DNA from: Maribacter aquivivus
GTDB lineage: Bacteria; Bacteroidota; Bacteroidia; Flavobacteriales; Flavobacteriaceae
Length of the DNA: 64,000 nucleotides
Direction: 5' to 3'
Assembly: GCF_900142175.1 (NCBI RefSeq)
Contig: NZ_FQZX01000001.1
Coordinates: 806,001-870,000 of the forward strand
Positions 1 through 7,238 of this stretch are shown piece by piece. The position numbers were made by a program, and so were the translations under genes. Every line of letters starts with the position of its first letter. Position 1 is the first letter of the stretch. The notes under the pieces are model-generated. The model did no database searches and was not told where the DNA came from. It worked only from the letters and a program-made list of their open reading frames with translations.

Positions 1-425
1 ATTTGACCATGAGCCAACTCCGTAGAGTGCATACCACCATCAATCCAAACCACAGCTTTACCTTCTTCAGATAGCTTCATAGCCTCATCATTTGAAACCT
101 GAACACGAGCTAGTTTAGTACTAATGTCTTTCCACTTGTCTAAATCTTTTAGGTTCTCCTCACTAGAAATAAATAAGATGTACATTTTTCTACCGAGCAC
201 GGTGGTTCCTATCTCCACTTTTTTAACACGTTCAGAAGAAGCGTCTAGTTTAGAAAGGTAGTCTTCAATTTGGCTGTAATCTGCCAATTTATAGTCGGCA
301 CCAACTTTAAAACCGTAGACATCTTCTGGAGAAGGTACAGTTTGCGCCATCGTCACAGATATGCACGAAATAGCAAGTACAAGGGTCAGCAATGCCGCCT
401 TGCACCAAGAGTTTTTTGTAGTCAT
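1..425 (-). CDS. M14 zinc carboxypeptidase family protein, N-terminal part (cut by window edge)
   Basis: The minus strand from an ATG at 425 encodes 141 codons and runs off the left edge. It opens with a signal peptide (hydrophobic stretch ending near VTMAQ), followed by a region with a GxxxLGRKMY-type motif, and then VVWIDGGMHSTELAHG, where HSTE matches the HxxE zinc-ligand motif of M14 metallopeptidases. The protein is therefore probably exported to the periplasm and cuts peptides there; the second zinc His and catalytic Glu lie outside the window. The N-terminal layout is like that of the complete M14 protein at 60704-63472, so the two are likely paralogues. Family assignment is firm; substrate is unknown. 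Confidence 0.82.
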   Translation of the reverse strand, partial: MTTKNSWCKAALLTLVLAISCISVTMAQTVPSPEDVYGFKVGADYKLADYSQIEDYLSKLDASSERVKKVEIGTTVLGRKMYILFISSEENLKDLDKWKDISTKLARVQVSNDEAMKLSEEGKAVVWIDGGMHSTELAHGQ

Positions 426-611
426 TTTTCGAATTAGTTTGTTTGAACTAGTAAATTAAGAAATAGAACAGAGTTGGGTAAATCTAACTAAGAAAGATTG
501 TGTTAAAAGAAATGTTAATTTCTGATTGCGTGATCTGATGGGGGTGTTGTTGAGGAATCGGTGGTTGGTTTTAAATAAATGACGTCTACTTAATTGTAGC
601 TATCATTTATT

Positions 612-1049
612 TTACTCTTCCCTTATCATTCGATTAACTTCTTTAAATAAGTTTTCTAATTGTTCAATAGTTTCGGTAGAATATTCAAATTTGTACTTGA
701 TTATCTTTATATTTTCAATTGCCAAAGTATTTTCTAAATATGAATATTTCTCAATGAAATAATCCAAAGGCTTAATTTTAAAATCATCTCCAATAATTTC
801 CCAATATTCATTTAAAAATAAGTTCTCGATAAATTCAGTCTTACTTTTAAATCGTGAAATGCGTTGATTAAGCTTACCCTCAAAAACTGATAAAACAACC
901 TCTTTGCTTAAATTTTTGATTTCAGGTAAATCCTCTGAAACTCCAATTATACCCAACTGCGGACAATTAACTACTAAGTCATTCTCTTCAGTATAATAAA
1001 GTAGTTGTACTATGGCTTCAGCTTTTTTCATATTTACTTTCAAACTCAA
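612..1049 (-). CDS. hypothetical protein (145 aa)
   Basis: I do not recognise this protein. It is a soluble-looking, Glu/Lys/Ile-rich sequence with no signal peptide and no membrane segment; the last 40 residues look helical and acidic. A second in-frame ATG at 1031 gives MKKAEAIV and is an equally good start, shortening the protein by 6 residues. It stands alone, transcribed in the same direction as the M14 gene to its left and the tRNA to its right, and the flanks are AT-rich with no obvious partner. It could be a small accessory gene; nothing in it suggests a toxin-antitoxin or mobile-element role. Confidence 0.6.
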   Translation of the reverse strand: MSLKVNMKKAEAIVQLLYYTEENDLVVNCPQLGIIGVSEDLPEIKNLSKEVVLSVFEGKLNQRISRFKSKTEFIENLFLNEYWEIIGDDFKIKPLDYFIEKYSYLENTLAIENIKIIKYKFEYSTETIEQLENLFKEVNRMIREE

Positions 1050-1171
1050 TTTTAATGTACACTATAAAATTAATCAAATGGTTTTCAATACTTCTATATA
1101 AATATTCATGAAATGACTCAACATAGAACTTGTTAATTATTGAATAGTGTAAAACGGCATAACTCTAAAAT

Positions 1172-1210
1172 AAAAAAACCTCTCAAAAACAGATGTTCTG
1201 AGAGGTTTAA
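1172..1210 (-). terminator. intrinsic terminator of the tRNA
   Basis: On the minus strand a 9-bp stem (AACCTCTCA / TGAGAGGTT) with a 13-nt loop is followed directly by a run of T. It sits 3 nt after the tRNA 3' end and would end that transcript. Confidence 0.8.
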
Positions 1211-1212
1211 TG

Positions 1213-1286
1213 TGGTCCCACCTGGACTCGAACCAGGGACCACCTGATTATGAGTCAGGTGCTCTAACCAGCTGAGCTATAGGACC
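1213..1286 (-). tRNA. tRNA with CAU anticodon (tRNA-Ile2 favoured, tRNA-Met possible)
   Basis: The minus strand folds as a 74-nt cloverleaf: 7-bp acceptor (GGTCCTA / TGGGACC), D-arm with AGCTCAGCTGGTTAGAGC, a 5-bp anticodon stem CCTGA/TCAGG around loop CTCATAA, a 5-nt variable region, and a T-arm with GGTTCGAGTCC. Discriminator is A and CCA is not encoded. CAU reads AUG unless the C is changed to lysidine, when it reads AUA. The C4-G69 and C5-G68 acceptor pairs are those known to favour the lysidine synthetase TilS, so I lean to tRNA-Ile2, but elongator Met is not excluded. Confidence 0.93.
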
Positions 1287-1293
1287 GGTTATA

Positions 1294-1359
1294 ATTTTGT
1301 AAAGCGTATTCCGATTAAAACCGGTAAGACTAGTGCTCAAACTAGCTGCGTTACAAAAC
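1294..1359 (-). pseudogene. possible degenerate tRNA relic
   Basis: Just upstream of the tRNA, the minus strand carries a 66-nt stretch whose two ends can pair like an acceptor stem (GTTTTGT with ACAAAAT, one G-T pair) and whose 5' part (GCAGCTAGTTTGAGCA) looks like a tRNA D-arm. The middle is too short for full anticodon and T arms, and there is no GTTCGA loop. I read it as the remains of a decayed or truncated tRNA gene, but the resemblance is loose and may be chance. Confidence 0.3.
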
Positions 1360-1489
1360 CCGCAAATTGCGGATGCAATATTACTACTTATTTTTAATCG
1401 ACACAAGATTTTTATGCATAGTTCGTGGAATAGTTTATTTGGATTAAACGAGCAATTGTTAAATGCCCTAGAGAAACGTGCTAACGCAC

Positions 1490-1600
1490 TAGGTACTTCG
1501 ACTGCGCTCAGTGTAACATATCAACATTATTTCTGTAAACGTAATCGCCTATGTCAGTTCGAGTGAAATGCTATTTTCAGTATTTTGTATCGAGAACCTT
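1490..1600. repeat. degenerate intergenic repeat element
   Basis: The gap between the tRNA and the epimerase gene (about 340 bases) holds no convincing gene. It does contain TTCGACTGCGCTCAG (1498-1512) and, further on, the roughly inverted TGTCAGTTCGAGTG (1553-1566) and GTATCGAGAACC. These resemble arms of imperfect hairpin repeats that I know as scattered between genes in flavobacterial genomes. A near copy of the first arm is at 4851-4865. A 77-codon open frame crosses the region but has no gene-like features. Confidence 0.45.
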
Positions 1601-1631
1601 TCTTGTTCGAACATTTAAATAAAATAAATCT

Positions 1632-2036
1632 TTACTCCCTAATTTCTTGACACAACTCTACCAAAACCCCGTTTGCAGTCTTTGGGTGAACGAATGCAAC
1701 TAACTTATTATCAGCCCCTTTTTTGGGCTTTTCATTGAGCAGTGTAAATCCTTCTTTTTTTAAACGTTCCATCTCAGCAACAATATCTTCTACCTCAAAT
1801 GCTACATGATGTATGCCTTCTCCCTTTTTTTCTAAAAATTTGGCAATGGGACCGTCTGGTTCTGTGGCAGCCAAAAGCTCTATCTTATTAGGTCCGTTTT
1901 GAAAGAAAGAAGTCATTACTCCCTCAGAAGCTACTTCTTCTTGTTTATAGGGTGCAACACCCAACAATTTCTCAAAAAGAGTATTAGAGTCTTCCATGTT
2001 CTTCACCGCAATACCTAAATGTTCAATCTTTTTCAT
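1632..2036 (-). CDS. mce: methylmalonyl-CoA epimerase
   Basis: A 134-residue vicinal-oxygen-chelate (glyoxalase-fold) protein of the length usual for this enzyme. It interconverts (R)- and (S)-methylmalonyl-CoA in the propionyl-CoA/succinyl-CoA route in the cytoplasm. The two beta-alpha-beta-beta-beta modules are visible: EHLGIAVKN at the start (His6), KIEL (Glu53), GIHHVAFEV (His76/77) and a C-terminal VLVELCQ (Glu127), at the positions expected for the four metal ligands and the catalytic Glu. It is divergent from rbfA, with a 64-base shared upstream region. The methylmalonyl-CoA mutase genes are not in the window. Confidence 0.9.
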   Translation of the reverse strand: MKKIEHLGIAVKNMEDSNTLFEKLLGVAPYKQEEVASEGVMTSFFQNGPNKIELLAATEPDGPIAKFLEKKGEGIHHVAFEVEDIVAEMERLKKEGFTLLNEKPKKGADNKLVAFVHPKTANGVLVELCQEIRE

Positions 2037-2088
2037 GCCATATTTGCTTCAGTGTACATCATATAGGGGTTAAGATACAATTTCTATG

Positions 2089-2096
2089 TATTTTTG
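2089..2096 (+). promoter_or_regulatory. Bacteroidota -7 element before rbfA
   Basis: TATTTTTG matches the TAnnTTTG -7 consensus and ends 4 bases before the ATG at 2101. Transcription starting just downstream would give an mRNA with almost no leader. No TTG at the usual -33 spacing is visible, so the call rests on the -7 box alone. Confidence 0.45.
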
Positions 2097-2100
2097 CAGT

Positions 2101-2493
2101 ATGGAAACGCAAAGACAACGTAAAATAGCTGGGGTCATTCAGAAAGATATTGTAGATATTCTACAAAAAGCTGCCATTCATGGCGGACTTCGTAATACCC
2201 TTATATCTGTGTCTAAAGTTGCAGTGACCACAGATTTATCTATCGCTAAAATATACCTTAGTATTTTCCCTAATGACAAAGCGGGAGAATTGATGGAAGG
2301 TATAAAATCTAACCAACCGCTTATTAAGCATGAGCTTTCTCAACGCACACGTAACCAATTACGAAGAGTGCCAGAGCTTTTATTTTACCTAGATGATTCT
2401 TTAGATTACATTGAGAATATTGAAAAGTCATTAAAACGCGAAGAGAACCCAATTGAGAACAGAGATTTGTTACCGAAACGTAAAAAATCTTGA
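2101..2493 (+). CDS. rbfA: 30S ribosome-binding factor A
   Basis: A 130-residue KH-like-fold protein that helps mature the 5' end of 16S rRNA and is needed for 30S assembly, notably in the cold. The start METQRQRKIAGVIQKDI and the SVSKVAVTTDLSIAKIYLS and RRVPELLFYLDDS blocks are characteristic of the family. I place the start at the ATG at 2101; an upstream in-frame ATG (2086) would add five residues not expected in the family and lies before the likely promoter element. The permease gene begins 4 nt after its stop, so the two are probably co-transcribed. Confidence 0.94.
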   Translation: METQRQRKIAGVIQKDIVDILQKAAIHGGLRNTLISVSKVAVTTDLSIAKIYLSIFPNDKAGELMEGIKSNQPLIKHELSQRTRNQLRRVPELLFYLDDSLDYIENIEKSLKREENPIENRDLLPKRKKS

Positions 2494-2497
2494 TCGG

Positions 2498-3703
2498 TTG
2501 AATTTTCCTCTCTATATCGCTAAAAGGTATGTGCGTTCTAAAAGCACCCAGAACGCAGTTAACATCATTAATTTTATCACCTTTTTAGTTATAGTTATTG
2601 GTTCTGCAGCACTGTTTATTGTGCTTTCGGCTTTCGCCGGATTAAAAACATTTAGTCTTTCTTTTACCGAATCTTTTGACCCAGATTTAAAAGCTTCTCC
2701 CGTAGCCGGAAAGATTTTTACCATTACTCCTGAACAAGAACAACGTTTACAGTCTGTAGACGGACTAGCATTTTACTCCAAAGAACTAGAAGAAAAAGTA
2801 TCTCTTGAACATAGAGGCAAAAACCATATTGCCTACATAAAAGGTATTGATAGTAATTACACCAAAGTAACCGGTGTTGATAGTACACTGTATATTGGCG
2901 ACTGGACAATTAATGACACACAAGTAGTAGCTGGTTTGGGCATTGCCAATATTTTAGGGGTAACCATTAATCAGTTTCGTAGCCCAATGCAGATTTATGC
3001 TTTTAAACCTGGTAAAGGCTCTATATCACAGCAAAGTATTTCATCGCTCTACAATCAATTACCCATGGTTATTGGTGGTGTGTATGCTGTAGAAGCAGAT
3101 TTGGATAATAAATACGTTTTTGCCGATTTGCGATTGACGCAAGCATTACTTGAAAAAGACTCGCTTTCCATTTCTGGAATTAATTTTAAGATGGATGAAG
3201 GCGTTGAACCTAGTGCTGTACGTTCAGAAATTCAGTCTATTCTTGGTACCGGTGTACAATTAAAAAACAGACAACAACTAAATAGTACGCTCTATAAAAT
3301 GTTGAATACTGAAAACGTTGCTACCTACCTCATCTTTACCTTGGTACTTATCATTGCGCTTTTTAATGTAGTAGGCGCAATCATTATGATGATATTAGAT
3401 AAGCAGCAGAATTCTAAAACCCTATATAGCCTTGGTACAACAATTAAAGAGCTTCGTAGAATTTACTTTGTACAGGGAATTCTAGTAACAGGTTTTGGTG
3501 GATTTATTGGTGTGCTAATTGGTGTGCTAATCGTTTGGTCGCAACTTGCTTTTAGCTGGTTGAAAATTACCCCGTCGTTAGCTTACCCAGTAAAATTCGA
3601 ATTCATCAATATTGCTATTGTTCTAGCTACCATTATTGTACTAGGTATTATTGCTTCTAAAATAGCTAGTAGCCGAATCAATAAAAAATTGGTTGATCTT
3701 TAA
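2498..3703 (+). CDS. LolC/LolE-like ABC transporter permease
   Basis: A 401-residue inner-membrane protein with the four-helix plan of lipoprotein-release permeases: one helix near residues 25-50, a large periplasmic domain to about 270, then three helices (about 275-300, 325-350 and 370-395) in an FtsX-like block. In the Lol system such permeases work with LolD to pass lipoproteins to LolA. The start is most likely the TTG at 2498, giving NFPLYIAKRYVRSKS after the initiator, the usual beginning of this flavobacterial family; a longer frame from 2453 would overlap rbfA. The 3' end overlaps the convergent dusB gene by 4 bases (TTTAAA shared). No ATPase partner lies nearby. LolC versus LolE is not resolved. 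Confidence 0.82.
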   Translation: MNFPLYIAKRYVRSKSTQNAVNIINFITFLVIVIGSAALFIVLSAFAGLKTFSLSFTESFDPDLKASPVAGKIFTITPEQEQRLQSVDGLAFYSKELEEKVSLEHRGKNHIAYIKGIDSNYTKVTGVDSTLYIGDWTINDTQVVAGLGIANILGVTINQFRSPMQIYAFKPGKGSISQQSISSLYNQLPMVIGGVYAVEADLDNKYVFADLRLTQALLEKDSLSISGINFKMDEGVEPSAVRSEIQSILGTGVQLKNRQQLNSTLYKMLNTENVATYLIFTLVLIIALFNVVGAIIMMILDKQQNSKTLYSLGTTIKELRRIYFVQGILVTGFGGFIGVLIGVLIVWSQLAFSWLKITPSLAYPVKFEFINIAIVLATIIVLGIIASKIASSRINKKLVDL

Positions 3704-4698
3704 ACAGTAGTAAACTTGTGGTCTCCAAACTTTTCCAATACCTCATCAAAAGCGGCAAATACTGATACAGAATCATCACTAGTAACCATTTTCATTCGAT
3801 ACTCCTTAAAATTAGGAATTCCTTTAAAATAGTTGGTATAATGTCTACGAGTTTCAAAAACACCTAATATTTCACCTTTCCAATCTATAGACATTTGTAA
3901 ATGACGGCGCGCGGCATCTACACGCTCTTCCATAGTTGGTGGAGCTAAATGGGTACCTGTTTCAAAAAAGTGTTTAATTTCTCTAAATATCCAAGGGTAA
4001 CCAATACTTGCACGACCTATCATTGCACCATCTAGTCCGTATTCATCACGCATTTTTAGGGCTGCTTCTGGCGAATCTACATCACCATTACCAAATACAG
4101 GTATATGCATTCTAGGGTTGTTCTTGACGTCTCTAATAGGGTTCCAATCAGCATTGCCCTTATACATTTGTGCACGGGTTCTACCATGAATTGAAATTGC
4201 CGCACAACCTACATCTTGCAAGCGTTCTGCAACCTCAACAATTCTTATAGAATCATCATCCCAACCTAGTCTTGTTTTTACGGTAATAGGTAAACTGCTA
4301 TGTTCTACCATTGCCTTGGTTAAAGAGACCATTAAATCGATATCTTTTAAAATACCGGCTCCGGCTCCTTTAGAGACTACTTTTTTTACTGGGCAACCAA
4401 AATTAATATCAATGATATCTGGTTTAGATTTCTCAACAATCTCTACAGACTGAAGCATGCTCTCTAAATTAGCTCCAAATATTTGAATACCTACAGGGCG
4501 TTCCTTTTCGTATATATCCAATTTCATGACACTTTTAGCGGCATCACGTATTAATCCTTCCGACGAAATAAATTCTGTATACACGACATCGGCACCTTGC
4601 TCTTTACAAAGGGCACGAAATGGTGGGTCGCTCACATCTTCCATCGGTGCTAAAAGCAACGGGAAATCAGGCAGTTGTATATCTCCTATTTTGGGCAC
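3700..4698 (-). CDS. dusB: tRNA-dihydrouridine synthase (DusB type)
   Basis: A 332-residue flavoenzyme that reduces uridine to dihydrouridine in tRNA D-loops. The TIM-barrel N-terminus shows LLLAPMEDVSDPPFR, the active-site motif DINFGCPVKKVV with the catalytic Cys102, KGAGAGIL, TVKTRLGWDD, SIHGRTRAQMYKG, FGNGDV, and DGAMIGRASIGYPWIF, all Dus hallmarks; the C-terminal helical tRNA-binding part follows. Length fits the DusB group. It converges on the permease gene, the stop codons overlapping. Subgroup assignment is less sure than the family. Confidence 0.93.
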   Translation of the reverse strand: MPKIGDIQLPDFPLLLAPMEDVSDPPFRALCKEQGADVVYTEFISSEGLIRDAAKSVMKLDIYEKERPVGIQIFGANLESMLQSVEIVEKSKPDIIDINFGCPVKKVVSKGAGAGILKDIDLMVSLTKAMVEHSSLPITVKTRLGWDDDSIRIVEVAERLQDVGCAAISIHGRTRAQMYKGNADWNPIRDVKNNPRMHIPVFGNGDVDSPEAALKMRDEYGLDGAMIGRASIGYPWIFREIKHFFETGTHLAPPTMEERVDAARRHLQMSIDWKGEILGVFETRRHYTNYFKGIPNFKEYRMKMVTSDDSVSVFAAFDEVLEKFGDHKFTTV

Positions 4699-4850
4699 TG
4701 GCGTATTTTAATTTTGGGTTGCAAAGTTATATAAAAATACGACAAGGGCATTACTACCCCTTTTGGATAAATTATATGGTTTTGAATGCTATTATTGAGG
4801 ATTGAAATACTTGTTTATAGAAAGAACGTAAATTAGTAACCAAATTGGTC

Positions 4851-4865
4851 TTCAACTGCGCTCAG
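4851..4865. repeat. second copy of the TTCGACTGCGCTCAG repeat arm
   Basis: TTCAACTGCGCTCAG differs at one base from 1498-1512 and lies in the short gap before the Lgt-like gene. It appears to be another decayed copy of the same intergenic repeat; no inverted partner is evident here. Confidence 0.4.
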
Positions 4866-4892
4866 ACTAAAATTTTATCACCTAATTACTTC

Positions 4893-5675
4893 ATGAACAA
4901 TACACTTCTTATCGTCTCACTTCCTTTTGAGCCTGTTGTGTTTGGTGTAAAATTAAACATACATCTTATATTAGAATACTTAGCTTTTTTTGTCGGATTC
5001 AGATATTATGTTTTTCTGCGGAAAAGAAGTACCGATGTCATTTCTTCTAACAACCGACTCTCTATTCTAATTGGTGCCGTTTTTGGAGCTTTGCTCCTTT
5101 CTAGAGTCGTTGCTTTTTTTGAAAACCCCGTAGCTCACCTACAAGAAGATTGGCTATACAATCTAAACAATAAAACCATAATGGGCGGGCTCTTTGGTGG
5201 TCTGTTGGGTGTGGAACTTGCCAAGAAGATTATTGGTGAGAAACACTCTTCTGGAGACCTATTTACATTACCCATTATTCTTGGGCTTATCATTGGAAGA
5301 ATCGGGTGCTTTTTGGCAGGTATTAAAGAATTCACCTTTGGAAAAGAAACGTCTTTTTTTACAGGAATGAACTTAGGTGATGGTGTTCTAAGGCACCCAA
5401 TTGCGTTGTATGAAGTGGTGTTTTTGACGGTGCTTTTTATAATCATCCGAAGGCTTCAAAAATCAAATCATACCTTTCAAAACGGAGATTTTTTTAAACT
5501 CTTTATGGTCACTTATTTTACGCTTCGTTTCTGTATCGAGTTTCTAAAACCAAACAGTTATTATACACTAGGTCTAAGCAGCATTCAAATATTATGTTTA
5601 ATTTGTTTGGTTTACTACTATAAATTCATCCTTCAGGGAATTACATATGTCAGAAAAAAACTATACCTATTATGA
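4893..5675 (+). CDS. Lgt-like (prolipoprotein diacylglyceryl transferase family) membrane protein, divergent
   Basis: A 260-residue polytopic inner-membrane protein with about seven hydrophobic segments. Family signs are GRIGCF (135-140), RHPIALYE (167-174) and LRFCIEF (211-217), matching Lgt blocks GRIGNF, HPxQLYE and RFxxEF; the two arginines (136, 212) and Glu216 are kept. By my alignment from memory to E. coli Lgt, the SFHGG motif reads GLFGG here, so the catalytic His103 is Phe101, Asn146 is Cys139 and Glu151 is not conserved. This is probably a paralogue with altered chemistry rather than the housekeeping enzyme, which should be sought elsewhere. The ATG at 4893 is used; frames further upstream lack a credible start. 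Its 3' end overlaps the radical SAM gene by 29 bases, implying translational coupling. Confidence 0.78.
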   Translation: MNNTLLIVSLPFEPVVFGVKLNIHLILEYLAFFVGFRYYVFLRKRSTDVISSNNRLSILIGAVFGALLLSRVVAFFENPVAHLQEDWLYNLNNKTIMGGLFGGLLGVELAKKIIGEKHSSGDLFTLPIILGLIIGRIGCFLAGIKEFTFGKETSFFTGMNLGDGVLRHPIALYEVVFLTVLFIIIRRLQKSNHTFQNGDFFKLFMVTYFTLRFCIEFLKPNSYYTLGLSSIQILCLICLVYYYKFILQGITYVRKKLYLL

Positions 5676-7032
5676 TTTTACTTTAAGCCTATGCCCAGAA
5701 TGTTTACGACGGGTAGATGCTAAAATCGTTTTTGAAAACGACAAAGTGTACATGCTTAAAAACTGTAAAGAGCACGGTAGGTCTAAAGTTCTTATTGCCG
5801 ATGATATCGAATACTACAAGAACATAAGAAATTATAATAAGGCTTCTGAATATCCAAAAATCTTTAATACAGAAACACACTATGGTTGCCCTTATGATTG
5901 CGGGCTATGTCCTGACCATGAGCAACATTCTTGTTTAACTGTTATTGAACTGACCGATCGTTGCAACCTTACATGCCCCACCTGTTATGCTGGTTCTTCG
6001 CCCACTTATGGCAGACACAGAACCTTAGAGGAAATTAAAAAGATGCTCGATGTCATCGTAAAAAATGAGGGCGAGCCAGATGTGGTTCAGCTTAGTGGTG
6101 GTGAACCTACCATACACCCAGAGTTTTTTGAAATATTGGATTACGCAAAATCACTTCCTATTCGGCATTTGATGTTGAATACCAACGGAATAAAAATTGC
6201 AAAGGATTTTGAATTTGCTAAACGATTAGCCACCTATGCCCCAGATTTTGAAGTGTATTTACAGTTCGATTCGTTGGATAATAACGTATTACAAACCTTA
6301 CGTGGTGCAGACCTAGCAGATGTTCGTTTACAAGCATTGGAGCACCTTAACAAGTTGAACCTTTCTACCACTTTAGTGATTGTGCTACAAAAAGGATTGA
6401 ACGACCATGAAATGGGAAGCACTATAGATTTTGCCTTGAAGCAAAAATGTGTACGTGGTGTTACGTTTCAACCCACTCAAATTGCAGGTAGATTAGAAAA
6501 TTTTGAAGTTGATGAAAACCGAATTACATTAACCGAGGTACGAAGAAAGATATTAGAGCAATCTCCAATTTTTGAGTCTGATGATTTAATACCTGTACCC
6601 TGTAACCCAGATGCTTTGGTGATGGCATATGCACTAAAATTAGGCGATGAGATAAATCCATTAACACGTTTTATAAATCCGGATGACTTATTAAATGAAG
6701 GAAAAAACACCATTATTTACGAGCAAGACGAACAACTACATGGTAAGATGATTGAGCTTTTTAGTACGGGAAATTCCGTAGAAAAAGCTTCTGAGAATTT
6801 GAAGAGTATTATGTGCTGCTTACCAGAAATTGATGCGCCTGAGCTTGGTTATGACAACTTGTTTCGCATCATTATAATGCAATTTATAGATGCCCATAAC
6901 TTTGATGTGCGTGCCATTAAGAAATCTTGTGTACATATCGTAAATAAAGACTATAAGATTATTCCGTTTGAAACTATGAATCTTTTCTATAGGGATGATA
7001 AAATTGAACGATTAAAAGAATTACAAAACTAA
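5647..7032 (+). CDS. radical SAM enzyme of the Tes/MJ0619-like architecture
   Basis: A 461-residue protein. It begins with a rubredoxin/zinc-ribbon-like module (Cys16, Cys19, Cys40, His43), then GCPYDCGLCPDHEQHSC (Cys81, 85, 88, 96) which probably binds an extra Fe-S cluster, then the radical SAM CxxxCxxC at Cys106, 110, 113 (RCNLTCPTCYA) and the SAM-binding LSGGEPTIHPEF. More cysteines occur near 390-395 (MCCLPE) and near the C-terminus (KSCVHIV). This layout is the one described for archaeal tetraether synthase Tes, which joins lipid chains, and for MJ0619, which methylates a pterin ring. The overlap with an Lgt-like gene favours a lipid or lipoprotein substrate; this is inference. A pterin-methylating role is the main alternative. 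Confidence 0.8.
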   Translation: MSEKNYTYYDFTLSLCPECLRRVDAKIVFENDKVYMLKNCKEHGRSKVLIADDIEYYKNIRNYNKASEYPKIFNTETHYGCPYDCGLCPDHEQHSCLTVIELTDRCNLTCPTCYAGSSPTYGRHRTLEEIKKMLDVIVKNEGEPDVVQLSGGEPTIHPEFFEILDYAKSLPIRHLMLNTNGIKIAKDFEFAKRLATYAPDFEVYLQFDSLDNNVLQTLRGADLADVRLQALEHLNKLNLSTTLVIVLQKGLNDHEMGSTIDFALKQKCVRGVTFQPTQIAGRLENFEVDENRITLTEVRRKILEQSPIFESDDLIPVPCNPDALVMAYALKLGDEINPLTRFINPDDLLNEGKNTIIYEQDEQLHGKMIELFSTGNSVEKASENLKSIMCCLPEIDAPELGYDNLFRIIIMQFIDAHNFDVRAIKKSCVHIVNKDYKIIPFETMNLFYRDDKIERLKELQN

Positions 7033-7037
7033 ATGCT

Positions 7038-7235
7038 ATGATATTAGAAGTTGGTAATCTAGACGGTCTTGCAACATTTTTGTTTCTTATAATGTTCGGT
7101 CCCGCAATAGTGTTCATAATTATTGGAGCTCTTTTGTTTTACTATAAGAAGAAACAGGCAGGTAAAATTTTTATGATTTTAGCAGGGGTGTATTGCTTAA
7201 TAAGCCTTGGCATCTGTGGCGCTATGCTGTCATAG
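7038..7235 (+). CDS. small two-helix membrane protein (65 aa)
   Basis: Starts 5 nt after the radical SAM stop, so it is the likely third gene of the operon. The sequence has two hydrophobic helices (about residues 10-33 and 43-63) separated by a basic turn YYKKKQAGK. There is no signal peptidase or lipobox motif. I do not recognise a family; a subunit or regulator of the upstream membrane/radical SAM pair would be a natural guess. It ends 3 bases before the convergent barrel gene. Confidence 0.65.
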   Translation: MILEVGNLDGLATFLFLIMFGPAIVFIIIGALLFYYKKKQAGKIFMILAGVYCLISLGICGAMLS

Positions 7236-7238
7236 CAC

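Noticed and set aside
1333..1566. 77-codon open frame after the tRNA
   Set aside because: It lies across repeat arms and tRNA-like relic sequence, has no gene-like composition or domain and no good upstream signal.
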